Shown here: positions 44,661 to 53,041 of the stretch, piece after piece
How the letters are laid out: each line of letters opens with the position of its first letter
Position numbering within the stretch: the first letter of the stretch is position 1
Assembly: GCA_918292005.1 (NCBI GenBank)
Contig: CAKJZJ010000005.1
Coordinates: 1-64,000, forward strand
Source of the DNA: Clostridiales bacterium
GTDB lineage: Bacteria > Bacillota > Clostridia > Christensenellales > UBA1242
Length of the DNA: 64,000 nucleotides
Direction: 5' to 3'
Program-made: the position numbers and the translations under genes
The notes under the pieces: generated by a model
Database searches by the model: none
Told to the model about the DNA's origin: nothing
The model's input: the letters and a program-made list of their open reading frames with translations, nothing else

Positions 44661-44681
44661 AAAAAAACACTCAAACGAGTG
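44661..44681 (-). terminator. Terminator of rpmF
   Basis: Stem CACTC / GAGTG with a GTTT loop and seven T on the minus strand. Confidence 0.85.
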
Positions 44682-44703
44682 CCTTTTTATTATCAAATTG
44701 AAA

Positions 44704-44904
44704 TTATTTAGTTTCTTTCTTTTCTTTCTCTACTACTACTTTTTGTTCGCCATCGTAGTATCCACATTTCTTGCAAACTCTATGATTTGCCTTCAACTCG
44801 TGGCAATGTGGACATTCAACCATAGAAGGTGTTGAAATTTTCCAATTTGCTTTTCTGGAATTACGCCTTGCTTTCGAAACTTTACCCTTTGGTACTATTG
44901 CCAT
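44704..44904 (-). CDS. rpmF: 50S ribosomal protein L32 (bL32)
   Basis: 66 residues. The start MAIVPKGKVSKARRNSRKANW is usual (given here in part), and the zinc ribbon is CPHC and CKKC, the cysteine-containing form used when zinc is sufficient. AGGAGG lies 6 bp before the ATG. It has its own consensus promoter and terminator, separate from plsX. A Lys/Glu-rich tail ends the protein. Confidence 0.98.
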   Translation of the reverse strand: MAIVPKGKVSKARRNSRKANWKISTPSMVECPHCHELKANHRVCKKCGYYDGEQKVVVEKEKKETK

Positions 44905-44934
44905 ACTGCACCTCCTAACTTTTTAGACTAATGT

Positions 44935-44963
44935 ATTGTATACTAAAAATACCACTTTGTCAA
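44935..44963 (-). promoter_or_regulatory. rpmF promoter
   Basis: TTGACA, 17 bp, TACAAT on the minus strand, about 30 bp before the start codon. Confidence 0.8.
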
Positions 44964-44978
44964 TTAGTATTTTACAAA

Positions 44979-46181
44979 TTATTTGATTTTATTGATAGTT
45001 TTCATGGTTTCTTCGGCGATAACCATTTCTTCATCTGTAGGTAATACATATACCTTAACTAAAGAATCGTCGGCAGAGATTTCTACTTCTTCACCCCTAG
45101 GTGCACTGAAATTTTTATCGTGGTCAACTTTGATACCCATGAATTCTAGACCATCAGTTACGGTCTCACGTAATTCTGGAGTATGCTCGCCCACACCAGC
45201 AGTAAATACTATTGCATCTACACCACCCAAAATGCCGATGTATGCACAGATATACTTTTTGATTCTATGAGCGTACATGTCGTATGCCATTTTTACATTA
45301 GGGTCGGATAGATTGGCTGTAATATCTCTCATATCTGACATGCCAGTACCAATAGCACCTAGCAAACCACTCTCTTTGTTGAGCATATTGAGTACTTGGC
45401 TCACCGTCTTGCCTTCTTTATTGCAAATATACTCGATAACTGCTGGATCTATATCTCCCGAACGAGTATTCATCATAATACCTTCTAGTGGAGTAAAGCC
45501 CATAGAAGTATCGTAACTTTTACCATTTTTGATAGCAGTAATACTAGCACCAGATCCCAAATGACAGGATACGATATTAATATCTTCTGGTTTTTTACCT
45601 AGCCATGCAGCACATCTCTGGGTAACATAATAATGGCTAGTACCATGAGCACCATAACGACGAATTTTATATTTGTCATAGTACTTCTTTGGAATACCAT
45701 ATTTGAAAATATGTTCAGGAATAGTTTTATGAAAACCAATATCAAAAACGGCTACATTTGGTTTGTTTGGACATATCTTTAAAGCACCTTCCATACCTGC
45801 TATAGCACCTGGAACGTGCAATGGTGAAAAGTCTACTTTGGTTTTAAAATCAGCTAAAACCTCAGGAGTAACAATCACACTATCAAAATAACTCTCTCCC
45901 ACATTAACTACTCTATGACCAAAAGCACCTATCTCATCTAGAGACTTCACTACCCCAACTTCTGGATCGGTCAATTTCTCTAGAACCAACGCTAGACCTT
46001 CACTGTGATTTGACATCTTTTTGTCATATTTATTTTCTACACCATGTGCTTTGTATTTCAGAAATGAGCCATCTTCGCCTATTCTCTCCACATTGCCTTT
46101 TGCTTTTACACTTTTATCAGTCATATCTATCAACTGAAATTTAAGTGAACTACTACCTGCGTTTATTACTAAAATATCCAT
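44979..46181 (-). CDS. ackA: Acetate kinase
   Basis: 400 residues. It begins MDILVINAGSSSLKFQL and shows VFDIGFHKTIP, HLGSGASITA and FTAGVGEHTP, all acetate kinase signatures. It transfers phosphate from acetyl-phosphate to ADP, making acetate and ATP, the main fermentative ATP step in many anaerobes. AGGAG lies 8 bp before the ATG. It follows pta by 16 bp in one operon. Confidence 0.99.
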   Translation of the reverse strand: MDILVINAGSSSLKFQLIDMTDKSVKAKGNVERIGEDGSFLKYKAHGVENKYDKKMSNHSEGLALVLEKLTDPEVGVVKSLDEIGAFGHRVVNVGESYFDSVIVTPEVLADFKTKVDFSPLHVPGAIAGMEGALKICPNKPNVAVFDIGFHKTIPEHIFKYGIPKKYYDKYKIRRYGAHGTSHYYVTQRCAAWLGKKPEDINIVSCHLGSGASITAIKNGKSYDTSMGFTPLEGIMMNTRSGDIDPAVIEYICNKEGKTVSQVLNMLNKESGLLGAIGTGMSDMRDITANLSDPNVKMAYDMYAHRIKKYICAYIGILGGVDAIVFTAGVGEHTPELRETVTDGLEFMGIKVDHDKNFSAPRGEEVEISADDSLVKVYVLPTDEEMVIAEETMKTINKIK

Positions 46182-46197
46182 TGTTTAACTCCTAAAA

Positions 46198-47190
46198 TTA
46201 ATCTTGCAATACCGTGATTGCGATTGCTTGTACTATATCATTTACATTTGCGCCACGACTAACGTCATTAATAGGACATCTGAGTCCCTGGGCGATAGGT
46301 CCGAATGCCTTGAATCCACCAAATCTCTGCATGAGTTTGTATCCAATATTACCTGCAGAAAGATTTGGGAATACAAATACATTTGCTTTACCCCCAACAG
46401 GACTACCTGGGGCTTTTAATTGTGCAACAGATGGTACTATAGCACAATCTAATTGCATCTCGCCATCATACTCAAAATCTACCTTTTGTTCGTCCAATTT
46501 AGCTTTTGCTTCACGCATTTTGATAGCATCATCACCCTCGGCACTACCCTTGGTAGAATATGATAATAATGCTACTTTAGGCTCGATACCAGCAATTGTT
46601 CTAGCAGATACCGCCGATAATTTGGCTATCTCTACTATTTCATCTGCAGTAGGATTAATATTTACTCCACAATCGGATAGAACATATACTTCTTCGCCCT
46701 GCTCATTATTCCTAACTAATACAAAGAAACTAGAAACTTTGGTCTCTTTTGTCTTACCTTTAATAATTTGGAAAGCAGGCTTAAAAGTCTCTGCTGTAGC
46801 AATCTCTGCTCCTGCGACCAATCCATCTGCCAATGCCAAATCTACCATGACGGTACCGAAATATACTGGATTATCAATAAGTTTGTGTGCATCTTCGAGT
46901 GTTACGCCCTTTTCTTTTCTTTTCTCGTAAAGAGCCGATGCCAACATATCCCTAAGTTCGCTTGTTTTTACATTGATAATCTTTAGATTTGCATTTGCTT
47001 TTATACCATATTTATCTAGGTCATGGTCATCACTAACTAGAAATATGATTTTAGCAATACCTTGTGCCAAACATTCCAGTCCAGCCTTCACTATTCTCTC
47101 GCTAAAACCAGCTTCTGGCAATACTATAGTTTTGTTTCTTTCTTTCGCCTTTTTGAGCCATGTGGCTTCCAATTTAGATATTTTTTCCAT
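46198..47190 (-). CDS. pta: Phosphate acetyltransferase
   Basis: 330 residues, the short class without the extra N-terminal regulatory domain. Typical motifs are VLPEAGFSERIVKAGLE, SYSTKGSAEGDD and FPNLSAGNIGYKLMQR. It makes acetyl-phosphate from acetyl-CoA. The ribosome binding site is poor (GTGGGA, 14 bp away). A TATAAT with an 18-bp spacer to a weak TCTACA lies about 50 bp upstream. It heads the pta-ackA operon, which diverges from tmcAL; an inverted repeat near 47264-47287 lies between them. Confidence 0.97.
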   Translation of the reverse strand: MEKISKLEATWLKKAKERNKTIVLPEAGFSERIVKAGLECLAQGIAKIIFLVSDDHDLDKYGIKANANLKIINVKTSELRDMLASALYEKRKEKGVTLEDAHKLIDNPVYFGTVMVDLALADGLVAGAEIATAETFKPAFQIIKGKTKETKVSSFFVLVRNNEQGEEVYVLSDCGVNINPTADEIVEIAKLSAVSARTIAGIEPKVALLSYSTKGSAEGDDAIKMREAKAKLDEQKVDFEYDGEMQLDCAIVPSVAQLKAPGSPVGGKANVFVFPNLSAGNIGYKLMQRFGGFKAFGPIAQGLRCPINDVSRGANVNDIVQAIAITVLQD

Positions 47191-47361
47191 AAAATTTCAA
47201 AATTTCCCACTTTTATTTGTTTTAAAATTGATTTGGTATTATACTTACAAATAGTAGTATGTGTAGATCAGTCTACATACACTATGTATAAATAATACAC
47301 TTCAATCCAAGTAAATTGTACTAGAATTATATGAGATTGTAAAGAAATTAAAGGAGAATGT

Positions 47362-48636
47362 ATGAAAATCTGTGCCATTATATGTGAATATAATCCCCTA
47401 CACTTCGGTCACCTATATCATATAGAAAAAGCAAGGGAACTGAGTGGCTGTGATGCAGTAATGTGCATACAAGCAGGTAACTTTACTCAAAGGGGTGAGC
47501 CAGCCATTGTAAATAAATACGTCCGTTCCCACATGGCAATAGAAGCCGGTGCAGATATAGTGGTACAAATGCCTACAGCATACTCTTGTAGTTCGGCAGA
47601 AGTATTCGCTCTAGCTGGAGTAAAAATAGCCAATTCATTTAAAAATGTTACTCATCTAGCTTTTGGCTGTGAAACCGAAAACTATGAGCTACTAAAAGAA
47701 ATGGCTAAATATTTCGCCACCGAACCAAAGGAATATAAAGAGAAACTGAAAAAATATCTAGATGCTGGTAATTCCCTACCTGTTAGTCGTCAAAAAGCCA
47801 TAGAAGAATTAATCAAGGAAGACAATGTAGAATTCAGTGAAATTACCGAAGCATTGAATATACTAACCAAACCTAACAATATACTCGCTATAGAATACCT
47901 AAAAGCTCTATACAAGACAAAAAGTGCAATAGAGCCAGTATTCACAACCAGATCCAATAGCGACTATAATTCTGCTGACCTAAATGGTAAAGATAGCAGT
48001 GCTACAGCCATAAGAACTAGAATACTATCTAAAAAGAGTGTAAAATCAATAAAAAAACTCGTACCAGACTTCACCTACAAAATAATAAAAGAAGAAATAA
48101 AACATTATGGTCTACCCGACCAAGAATTATTCAACAATCTATGCTCTTATGTGGTAAAAACCAGCTCGGCTGAAGATATAAAAAACATATATGATGTATC
48201 CGAAGGCATACAAAATAGATTTATAGAAAGTGCACATAAATTTAAAGATTTCAATGAATTACTACTAGATGTAAAAACAAAGAGATACACATATACCAGA
48301 CTCAAAAGAATTGTGCTAAGATTGCTATTGAAAATAGACAAAGACATAGTCGGTCAAATATACAAAATGGATAAATTACCATTCATAAAAGTACTAGCAT
48401 TTAATGCAGAAAAACAAGAACTTTTATCCAATGTAGAAGCCGATACAAATATCATTATTCGTAATAGCAATGTAGTAAAAAATCCAAACAATATCTATAC
48501 AACACTTGCCGATATAGAAGACCGAGCAAATGCAGTATATAATATGCTATTGCCTAATTCTAAAGAAATACCTAAATTTGCCCCTGACCTATACACTCAG
48601 AGCATAAAATATACAATATCTAAAAAGAAAAAGTAA
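47362..48636 (+). CDS. tmcAL: tRNA(Met) cytidine acetate ligase
   Basis: 424 residues. The nucleotidyltransferase start CAIICEYNPLHFGHLYHI holds the HxGH-type motif; QAGNFTQRGEPAIVNKYVR (19 residues) and FGCETENY are family hallmarks (YlbM). It uses acetate and ATP to acetylate C34 of elongator tRNA-Met. AAAGGAG lies 6 bp before the ATG. It diverges from pta-ackA, whose product acetate is its substrate. The next gene follows after 16 bp. Confidence 0.95.
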   Translation: MKICAIICEYNPLHFGHLYHIEKARELSGCDAVMCIQAGNFTQRGEPAIVNKYVRSHMAIEAGADIVVQMPTAYSCSSAEVFALAGVKIANSFKNVTHLAFGCETENYELLKEMAKYFATEPKEYKEKLKKYLDAGNSLPVSRQKAIEELIKEDNVEFSEITEALNILTKPNNILAIEYLKALYKTKSAIEPVFTTRSNSDYNSADLNGKDSSATAIRTRILSKKSVKSIKKLVPDFTYKIIKEEIKHYGLPDQELFNNLCSYVVKTSSAEDIKNIYDVSEGIQNRFIESAHKFKDFNELLLDVKTKRYTYTRLKRIVLRLLLKIDKDIVGQIYKMDKLPFIKVLAFNAEKQELLSNVEADTNIIIRNSNVVKNPNNIYTTLADIEDRANAVYNMLLPNSKEIPKFAPDLYTQSIKYTISKKKK

Positions 48637-48652
48637 AAGCACAAAGGAAAAC

Positions 48653-49447
48653 ATGGACATAAAGTTTATCGAAACTAATGAAGTGCCAGAACATTCTGAT
48701 CGAATCGCACAAACCACCACCCTGCAAGATTTCATAAAAAATCATGCTATGGGAAAACCAATTTATCTAGAAAGGGAAATTCTATCAATAGATCATTCTC
48801 TCTATAGTAAAGACAAAAAAAGCACTATAAATATTTGGCGCAATAATAACAAAAAAATAATAAAAACATACAAATTTTTAATAAAATTGATAAGGTGGCT
48901 ACAACATAATGATCAAATATTCGATGGCACTTTTTATGTAAACACAAAGAATAAACTTAATAATAATGACTTTATGCTAGAAAAGATGCTAGATCTCAAG
49001 TTTAAATGTCCACATTTTTGCAGGCTTACAAAAAGTCTGGAGATTGCCTGCGACTTTCTCAAAAAAGAAAGTAATCTAAACAACATGTGTGACTTCAAAG
49101 AAAATGTTTGCATCAACTTTCGCAACAACGGACAAAATAGAACGGTTGGCTGTTGCTCAAAAAAATGTAAATTTTGTGCACCGGCAGAATGCCCACAAAA
49201 AAATATTTCTTGTAGGCTATTTATTTGCGAATTTTTGGTAAACAAAGGATATTACTTTGACCATATGTCACTACCAATTTTCAAACAAAATCTATTTTTG
49301 CTAGAACGAATAGCCACAAGAAATGTATATTTTATGTCTACAAAGACCTGCTCTAGACTGATATGGACTGTAAGAATATCAACACTGGTCGCTTTGACAA
49401 TCACCAGTGCATTATTGATATTGGGAATACTGCGATTTTTTATCTAA
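48653..49447 (+). CDS. Cysteine-cluster protein with C-terminal membrane anchor
   Basis: 264 residues, no named family assigned. The middle part has many cysteines: CPHFC near residue 119, then CDF, C and the cluster CCSKKCKFCAPAEC with CRLFIC after it. This looks like a metal-binding (zinc or Fe-S) site. A hydrophobic helix near the C-terminus (IWTVRISTLVALTITSALLIL in part) would anchor it with the cysteine part in the cytoplasm. AAAGG lies 5 bp before the ATG. It is probably cotranscribed with tmcAL and ends at a strong terminator. Confidence 0.7.
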   Translation: MDIKFIETNEVPEHSDRIAQTTTLQDFIKNHAMGKPIYLEREILSIDHSLYSKDKKSTINIWRNNNKKIIKTYKFLIKLIRWLQHNDQIFDGTFYVNTKNKLNNNDFMLEKMLDLKFKCPHFCRLTKSLEIACDFLKKESNLNNMCDFKENVCINFRNNGQNRTVGCCSKKCKFCAPAECPQKNISCRLFICEFLVNKGYYFDHMSLPIFKQNLFLLERIATRNVYFMSTKTCSRLIWTVRISTLVALTITSALLILGILRFFI

Positions 49448-49455
49448 AAGTAAGG

Positions 49456-49490
49456 AATATTACGACTCAAATAGGCGTAATATTTTTTTT
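49456..49490 (+). terminator. Terminator after the cysteine-cluster gene
   Basis: Stem AATATTACG / CGTAATATT with an 11-nt loop and eight T. The left arm holds the stop codon of the convergent patatin-like gene. Confidence 0.85.
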
Positions 49491-50239
49491 ATATTCTGTC
49501 TAGCCACAGACTCTCCCCTACACACCAATTCTAAGGTATTAGCCCTACCGAAACTCATTTGTGTAAGTCCAGTCAAATCGGGTGCAAGAATAATATCGGA
49601 ACAACTACCTTTATATCTCTGCATAGTCTTGGATAGAGTATTCATAGAATATACAAGAGCCTCAAAAATACTACTGGGAACATCAAGCATTTTACAATTT
49701 TTCAGAACGTCACAAGATATTATAATATCTGCACCCATTCTTTTTGCCACATCATCAGGGAAATTATTAATCACCCCACCATCCACCAAGACTTCATCTT
49801 CATTAAACATAGGAACGAAAAAACCAGGAATAGACACCGTACACCTAACGGCATCACGTATGCTACCACTAGAAAAGACCACCTCTCTCTCGGATAGTAA
49901 ATCACACGAAACGCAAGCATATTTGATGGGTAAATCTCTAATATCTTTATCGGGTAGAAACTTGCAAATGGTACGCATAATCCCCCTGCCCGAAAACAAT
50001 CCACTGGTATTGAAATTCAAATCAAAAAAATTAATTTTGCGAAATTTGCAGGCAAGTCGAATCATATCATCAACAGACATACCGCAGGCATATGCAGCAC
50101 CCACCAGACCACCCATCGAAGTCCCCACAACTATGTCGATATTAATACCATATTCTTGCAACACCTTGATAACACCGATATGAGCAAAACCCAAAGCAGA
50201 GCCACCGGATAGAACTAGAGCAATTTTTTTCTTTTTCAT
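49460..50239 (-). CDS. Patatin-like phospholipase (YlbK/RssA type)
   Basis: 259 residues. The Ser-Asp dyad is visible: GTSMGG (Ser) and DGGVINNFP (Asp), with the oxyanion motif SGGSALGFAHIG. It is a serine lipid acyl hydrolase; the natural substrate is unknown. The start MKKKKIALVLSGG at 50239 is chosen; a 26-residue extension open upstream overlaps ylbJ. No Shine-Dalgarno sequence is seen. It diverges from ylbJ, as ylbK and ylbJ are neighbours in Bacillus. Confidence 0.92.
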   Translation of the reverse strand: MKKKKIALVLSGGSALGFAHIGVIKVLQEYGINIDIVVGTSMGGLVGAAYACGMSVDDMIRLACKFRKINFFDLNFNTSGLFSGRGIMRTICKFLPDKDIRDLPIKYACVSCDLLSEREVVFSSGSIRDAVRCTVSIPGFFVPMFNEDEVLVDGGVINNFPDDVAKRMGADIIISCDVLKNCKMLDVPSSIFEALVYSMNTLSKTMQRYKGSCSDIILAPDLTGLTQMSFGRANTLELVCRGESVARQNIKKILRLFES

Positions 50240-50275
50240 AACAACAACCACATCATAAACAACAAAACTAACACA

Positions 50276-50281
50276 TAGAAT
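50276..50281 (+). promoter_or_regulatory. -10 element of ylbJ, probably leaderless
   Basis: TAGAAT followed by 7 bp and the ATG. No Shine-Dalgarno sequence is present. The -35 is weak. Confidence 0.5.
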
Positions 50282-50288
50282 AGTAGTA

Positions 50289-51266
50289 ATGAATACCCTT
50301 GCACTCAAATCACGCAAAGTGAAAAATTACATATTCCCACTACTAATATTATCTGCAATATTTTTGATGGTGATAAACCCAAGTCTATCAATGAAATCTT
50401 TTGCTAAAGGTATTACCATTTGGGCAAAAAATGTACTACCATCATTACTGCCATTTTTTATACTCACTAGACTATTAACATACACAAAAATTATTGACCA
50501 CATTGGACATGCTTTAACCCCAATTACACAAAAATTATATGGTGTGGGTGGAGTATCGGGCTATGTATATATAATGAGCATTTTATCGGGATATCCAGTC
50601 GGGGCTAAAATCACTAGCGACCTATATACATCTGGCAAAATTACACGCAAACAGGCATACACAATAACTTCATTTAGTAGCACATCAGGGCCACTATTTA
50701 TCCTAGGTACAATAGGTATTGGCATATACCACAGTACTCGTATTGGACTCATAATTCTCATCTCACATTTTATAGGTGCAATACTAAATGGATTATTATT
50801 TAAAAACAAAGATAATGACATTGTTTATGACAATAAACCTATAACAAATGTCAATAGTATAAATATATCTGACATTATGTATGATAGTATAAAAAGCATA
50901 TTAATCATTGGTGGATTCATATCTATGTCCTATATGCTCATAGAATTACTAATACAATACAGAATGTTTTTGCCTATAGAATGGATAATCTCTAGGCTGG
51001 GAATTGACACTGAAATTACTACAGGAATAATATCTGGCATCATAGAAATAACAACGGGTAGTATAATGCTATCTACAGCATCATTAACCCATATACCACT
51101 AATAATGATACTCACATTTCTAGTGTCTTTCGGTGGTCTATCTATACACGCACAAGCTTATATATTCTTGTCTAACTTTAATATGCCGTACAAAAATTTT
51201 TTGTTACAAAAGATATGTCATGCCACCATTTCTACTTGCATTTCACCACTCCTTTGTTTGATATAA
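50289..51266 (+). CDS. ylbJ: Sporulation integral membrane protein YlbJ
   Basis: 325 residues with about eight transmembrane helices, and the typical stretches WAKNVLPSLLPFFILTRLL, SILSGYPVGAKITSDLY and TSGPLFILGTIGIGIY. YlbJ is needed for spore cortex formation in Bacillus and belongs to a nucleoside-recognition (Gate)-like family. Its presence suggests a sporulating lineage. There is no ribosome binding site; a -10 box 7 bp before the ATG suggests a leaderless mRNA. A bidirectional terminator follows. Confidence 0.93.
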   Translation: MNTLALKSRKVKNYIFPLLILSAIFLMVINPSLSMKSFAKGITIWAKNVLPSLLPFFILTRLLTYTKIIDHIGHALTPITQKLYGVGGVSGYVYIMSILSGYPVGAKITSDLYTSGKITRKQAYTITSFSSTSGPLFILGTIGIGIYHSTRIGLIILISHFIGAILNGLLFKNKDNDIVYDNKPITNVNSINISDIMYDSIKSILIIGGFISMSYMLIELLIQYRMFLPIEWIISRLGIDTEITTGIISGIIEITTGSIMLSTASLTHIPLIMILTFLVSFGGLSIHAQAYIFLSNFNMPYKNFLLQKICHATISTCISPLLCLI

Positions 51267-51271
51267 TAGAT

Positions 51272-51306
51272 AAAAAAAACACCCACATAAAAGTGGGTAT
51301 TTTTTA
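51272..51306. terminator. Bidirectional terminator
   Basis: Stem ACCCAC / GTGGGT with an ATAAAA loop between A8 and T6 tracts. Confidence 0.88.
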
Positions 51307-52077
51307 ATAGTAAATATCTGCGATATGAATCTTGATATTATCATAAATTGGTTTCAATTTTTTATGTTTAGGAACAACATGTTCTAATGGTACTAGCAAA
51401 GCATTGATGATAAGTAATTCTTCCAATTTAACAGCCTTGGCCAATGCTCTAAGTACAATCAACAATTCTTCTTTTTCGCTGAATTTGATTTTCACATCTT
51501 CATTAATTGCTGTTTGTAATTCATTAATACTCATAAGCAAATTTGCAAATAGTAATTTTGTATTATTATCGGCTTCGGGAGTTTCTTCTGGCTCTGGAAT
51601 AAAATTCAACTGTTCGACATTTTCTTTGCTTTCATTCTCTTCGCCCTGCTCATTCATATTGAGCATTTCTAGTACAGCATCACGATATGGAACAAGCACG
51701 GTCAAAGCAAAATTATTATAACTAATATTATAGCCATCTACATTATAGAAATTCTCCGAAACGAATTTCTGTAAATTGATACTCTGTTTATCAACTTCCA
51801 ATAGCAAACAAGTTACAAATGCGACCACACTCTCAGGATCTTTAGGCATAACAAAATGACCAGTATTATTAGGATTGGAAGCACTACACTCTTGCAGTAC
51901 AGCACTAAATTTAAAATTCTTTACACAAGCAGAATATAGACCATATATTATTTCGCTTTTTACTACACATTTCAAAATATTAGATACTTTGGTATCAGAT
52001 AGAATAAATCTACCTTCTATCATATCGTTACAAGCATCAACGAAATCCTTTATTTTTTGTTTTTCTTCATCTGACAT
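51304..52077 (-). CDS. Conserved-type hypothetical cytoplasmic protein
   Basis: 257 residues, not recognised. The N-terminal 120 residues look helical; a Glu-rich linker (EQGEENESKENVEQLNF) near residues 150-170 is followed by a second helical part (KLLFANLLMSINELQTAI ... EELLIVLRALAKAVK). There is no signal peptide, membrane segment or catalytic motif. AGGAG lies 8 bp before the ATG at 52077, which is preferred over an earlier in-frame ATG. It diverges from the DUF4364 gene and is monocistronic. Confidence 0.7.
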   Translation of the reverse strand: MSDEEKQKIKDFVDACNDMIEGRFILSDTKVSNILKCVVKSEIIYGLYSACVKNFKFSAVLQECSASNPNNTGHFVMPKDPESVVAFVTCLLLEVDKQSINLQKFVSENFYNVDGYNISYNNFALTVLVPYRDAVLEMLNMNEQGEENESKENVEQLNFIPEPEETPEADNNTKLLFANLLMSINELQTAINEDVKIKFSEKEELLIVLRALAKAVKLEELLIINALLVPLEHVVPKHKKLKPIYDNIKIHIADIYY

Positions 52078-52220
52078 AGCACAATCTCCTAAGGTTATTT
52101 TATTATAAATAGATTTTTTTATCAAACAATATAAAGAAATTTTGCAATATTTTAATAAAATATGTATGTAAAATAATTATTTTATGCTAGAATATAGAAA
52201 AGTAAAATAAGGATAAAAAA

Positions 52221-52754
52221 ATGGAATTTGAACAAGATAACACGGTGCAGAAACTCAAACTTCTTTTCCTACTAGAAAAGATGGAAATACCACTAACAGA
52301 AAACAACATAGTAGATATATGTACTTCTAGAAACGACTGGTTCACCTATCTAGATCTAAAAGAAGCATTGTGTGAACTTGTTAAGATAGGATTTGTATAC
52401 CCAGAAAAATGCGATAATAACGAAGAAAGATACACTATTACATTCGATGGCAGAAATTGCCTAAGCCATTTCTATTATCGAATACCAAAAGACATTCGTG
52501 AGAAGATGACCACTTATTCCCAAGAGAATAGAATGAATCTGAAACGTAGTCAAGAATATGTATCAGAATATAGTAAGAATGGCGATACTACATATACGGT
52601 AACACTAAAAATAAAAGAACCAGAATTGGGTACACCACTACTAGAAATCAAACTAAAAACGCCTAATAGAGCATCAGCAATAGAAACAACAAAAAAATGG
52701 ACTGACAAAGCCCCACAAATATACGAGAATATATATGATAATCTATTAGACTAG
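52221..52754 (+). CDS. DUF4364 family protein
   Basis: 177 residues. The N-terminal helices form a winged-helix-like fold (KLKLLFLLEKMEIPLTENN; TYLDLKEALCELVKIGFV), followed by ITFDGRNCLSHFYYRIP and a beta-rich C-terminal half, matching the DUF4364 family that is common in Clostridia. It is suspected to be a regulator, but its target is not known. AAGGA lies 7 bp before the ATG. The TSCPD gene follows at 20 bp, a frequent small cluster. Confidence 0.8.
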   Translation: MEFEQDNTVQKLKLLFLLEKMEIPLTENNIVDICTSRNDWFTYLDLKEALCELVKIGFVYPEKCDNNEERYTITFDGRNCLSHFYYRIPKDIREKMTTYSQENRMNLKRSQEYVSEYSKNGDTTYTVTLKIKEPELGTPLLEIKLKTPNRASAIETTKKWTDKAPQIYENIYDNLLD

Positions 52755-52774
52755 TCAATAACTAAAGGAGAAAT

Positions 52775-53014
52775 ATGGAATACGTAACACATGGAACATG
52801 CTCTAGAAAAATAATATATGATATAGAGAATGGGGTCGTAACCAAATGTGAATTTGTCGGCGGGTGCCCCGGTAATACCGTAGGGGTAGCAAAACTAGTC
52901 ATTGGACTTACTCCAGAACAAATAATAGATAAATTGGCAGGCATACAATGCCGTAGTGGTACATCTTGCCCAGACCAATTAGCCCAAGCAATGAAACAAT
53001 ATTTAAAAAAATAA
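52775..53014 (+). CDS. TSCPD domain protein
   Basis: 79 residues forming one TSCPD domain: CSRKIIYDIENG, CEFVGGCPGNTVGV and CRSGTSCPDQLAQA. The three cysteines point to metal binding, and the domain is also found at the end of some ribonucleotide reductases. Stand-alone copies are widespread in Clostridia and of unknown function. AAAGGAG lies 6 bp before the ATG. It is followed by a bidirectional terminator shared with valS. Confidence 0.9.
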   Translation: MEYVTHGTCSRKIIYDIENGVVTKCEFVGGCPGNTVGVAKLVIGLTPEQIIDKLAGIQCRSGTSCPDQLAQAMKQYLKK

Positions 53015-53041
53015 AAAAACACCTAAAATTAGGTGTTTTTT
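53013..53041. terminator. Bidirectional terminator
   Basis: Stem CACCTA / TAGGTG with A7 and T6 flanks, between the TSCPD gene and valS. Confidence 0.85.

Noticed and set aside
49460..50317. Long form of the patatin-like protein starting at 50317
   Set aside because: The extra 26 residues overlap the divergent ylbJ start and have no family match; the family begins at MKKKKIALVLSGG.
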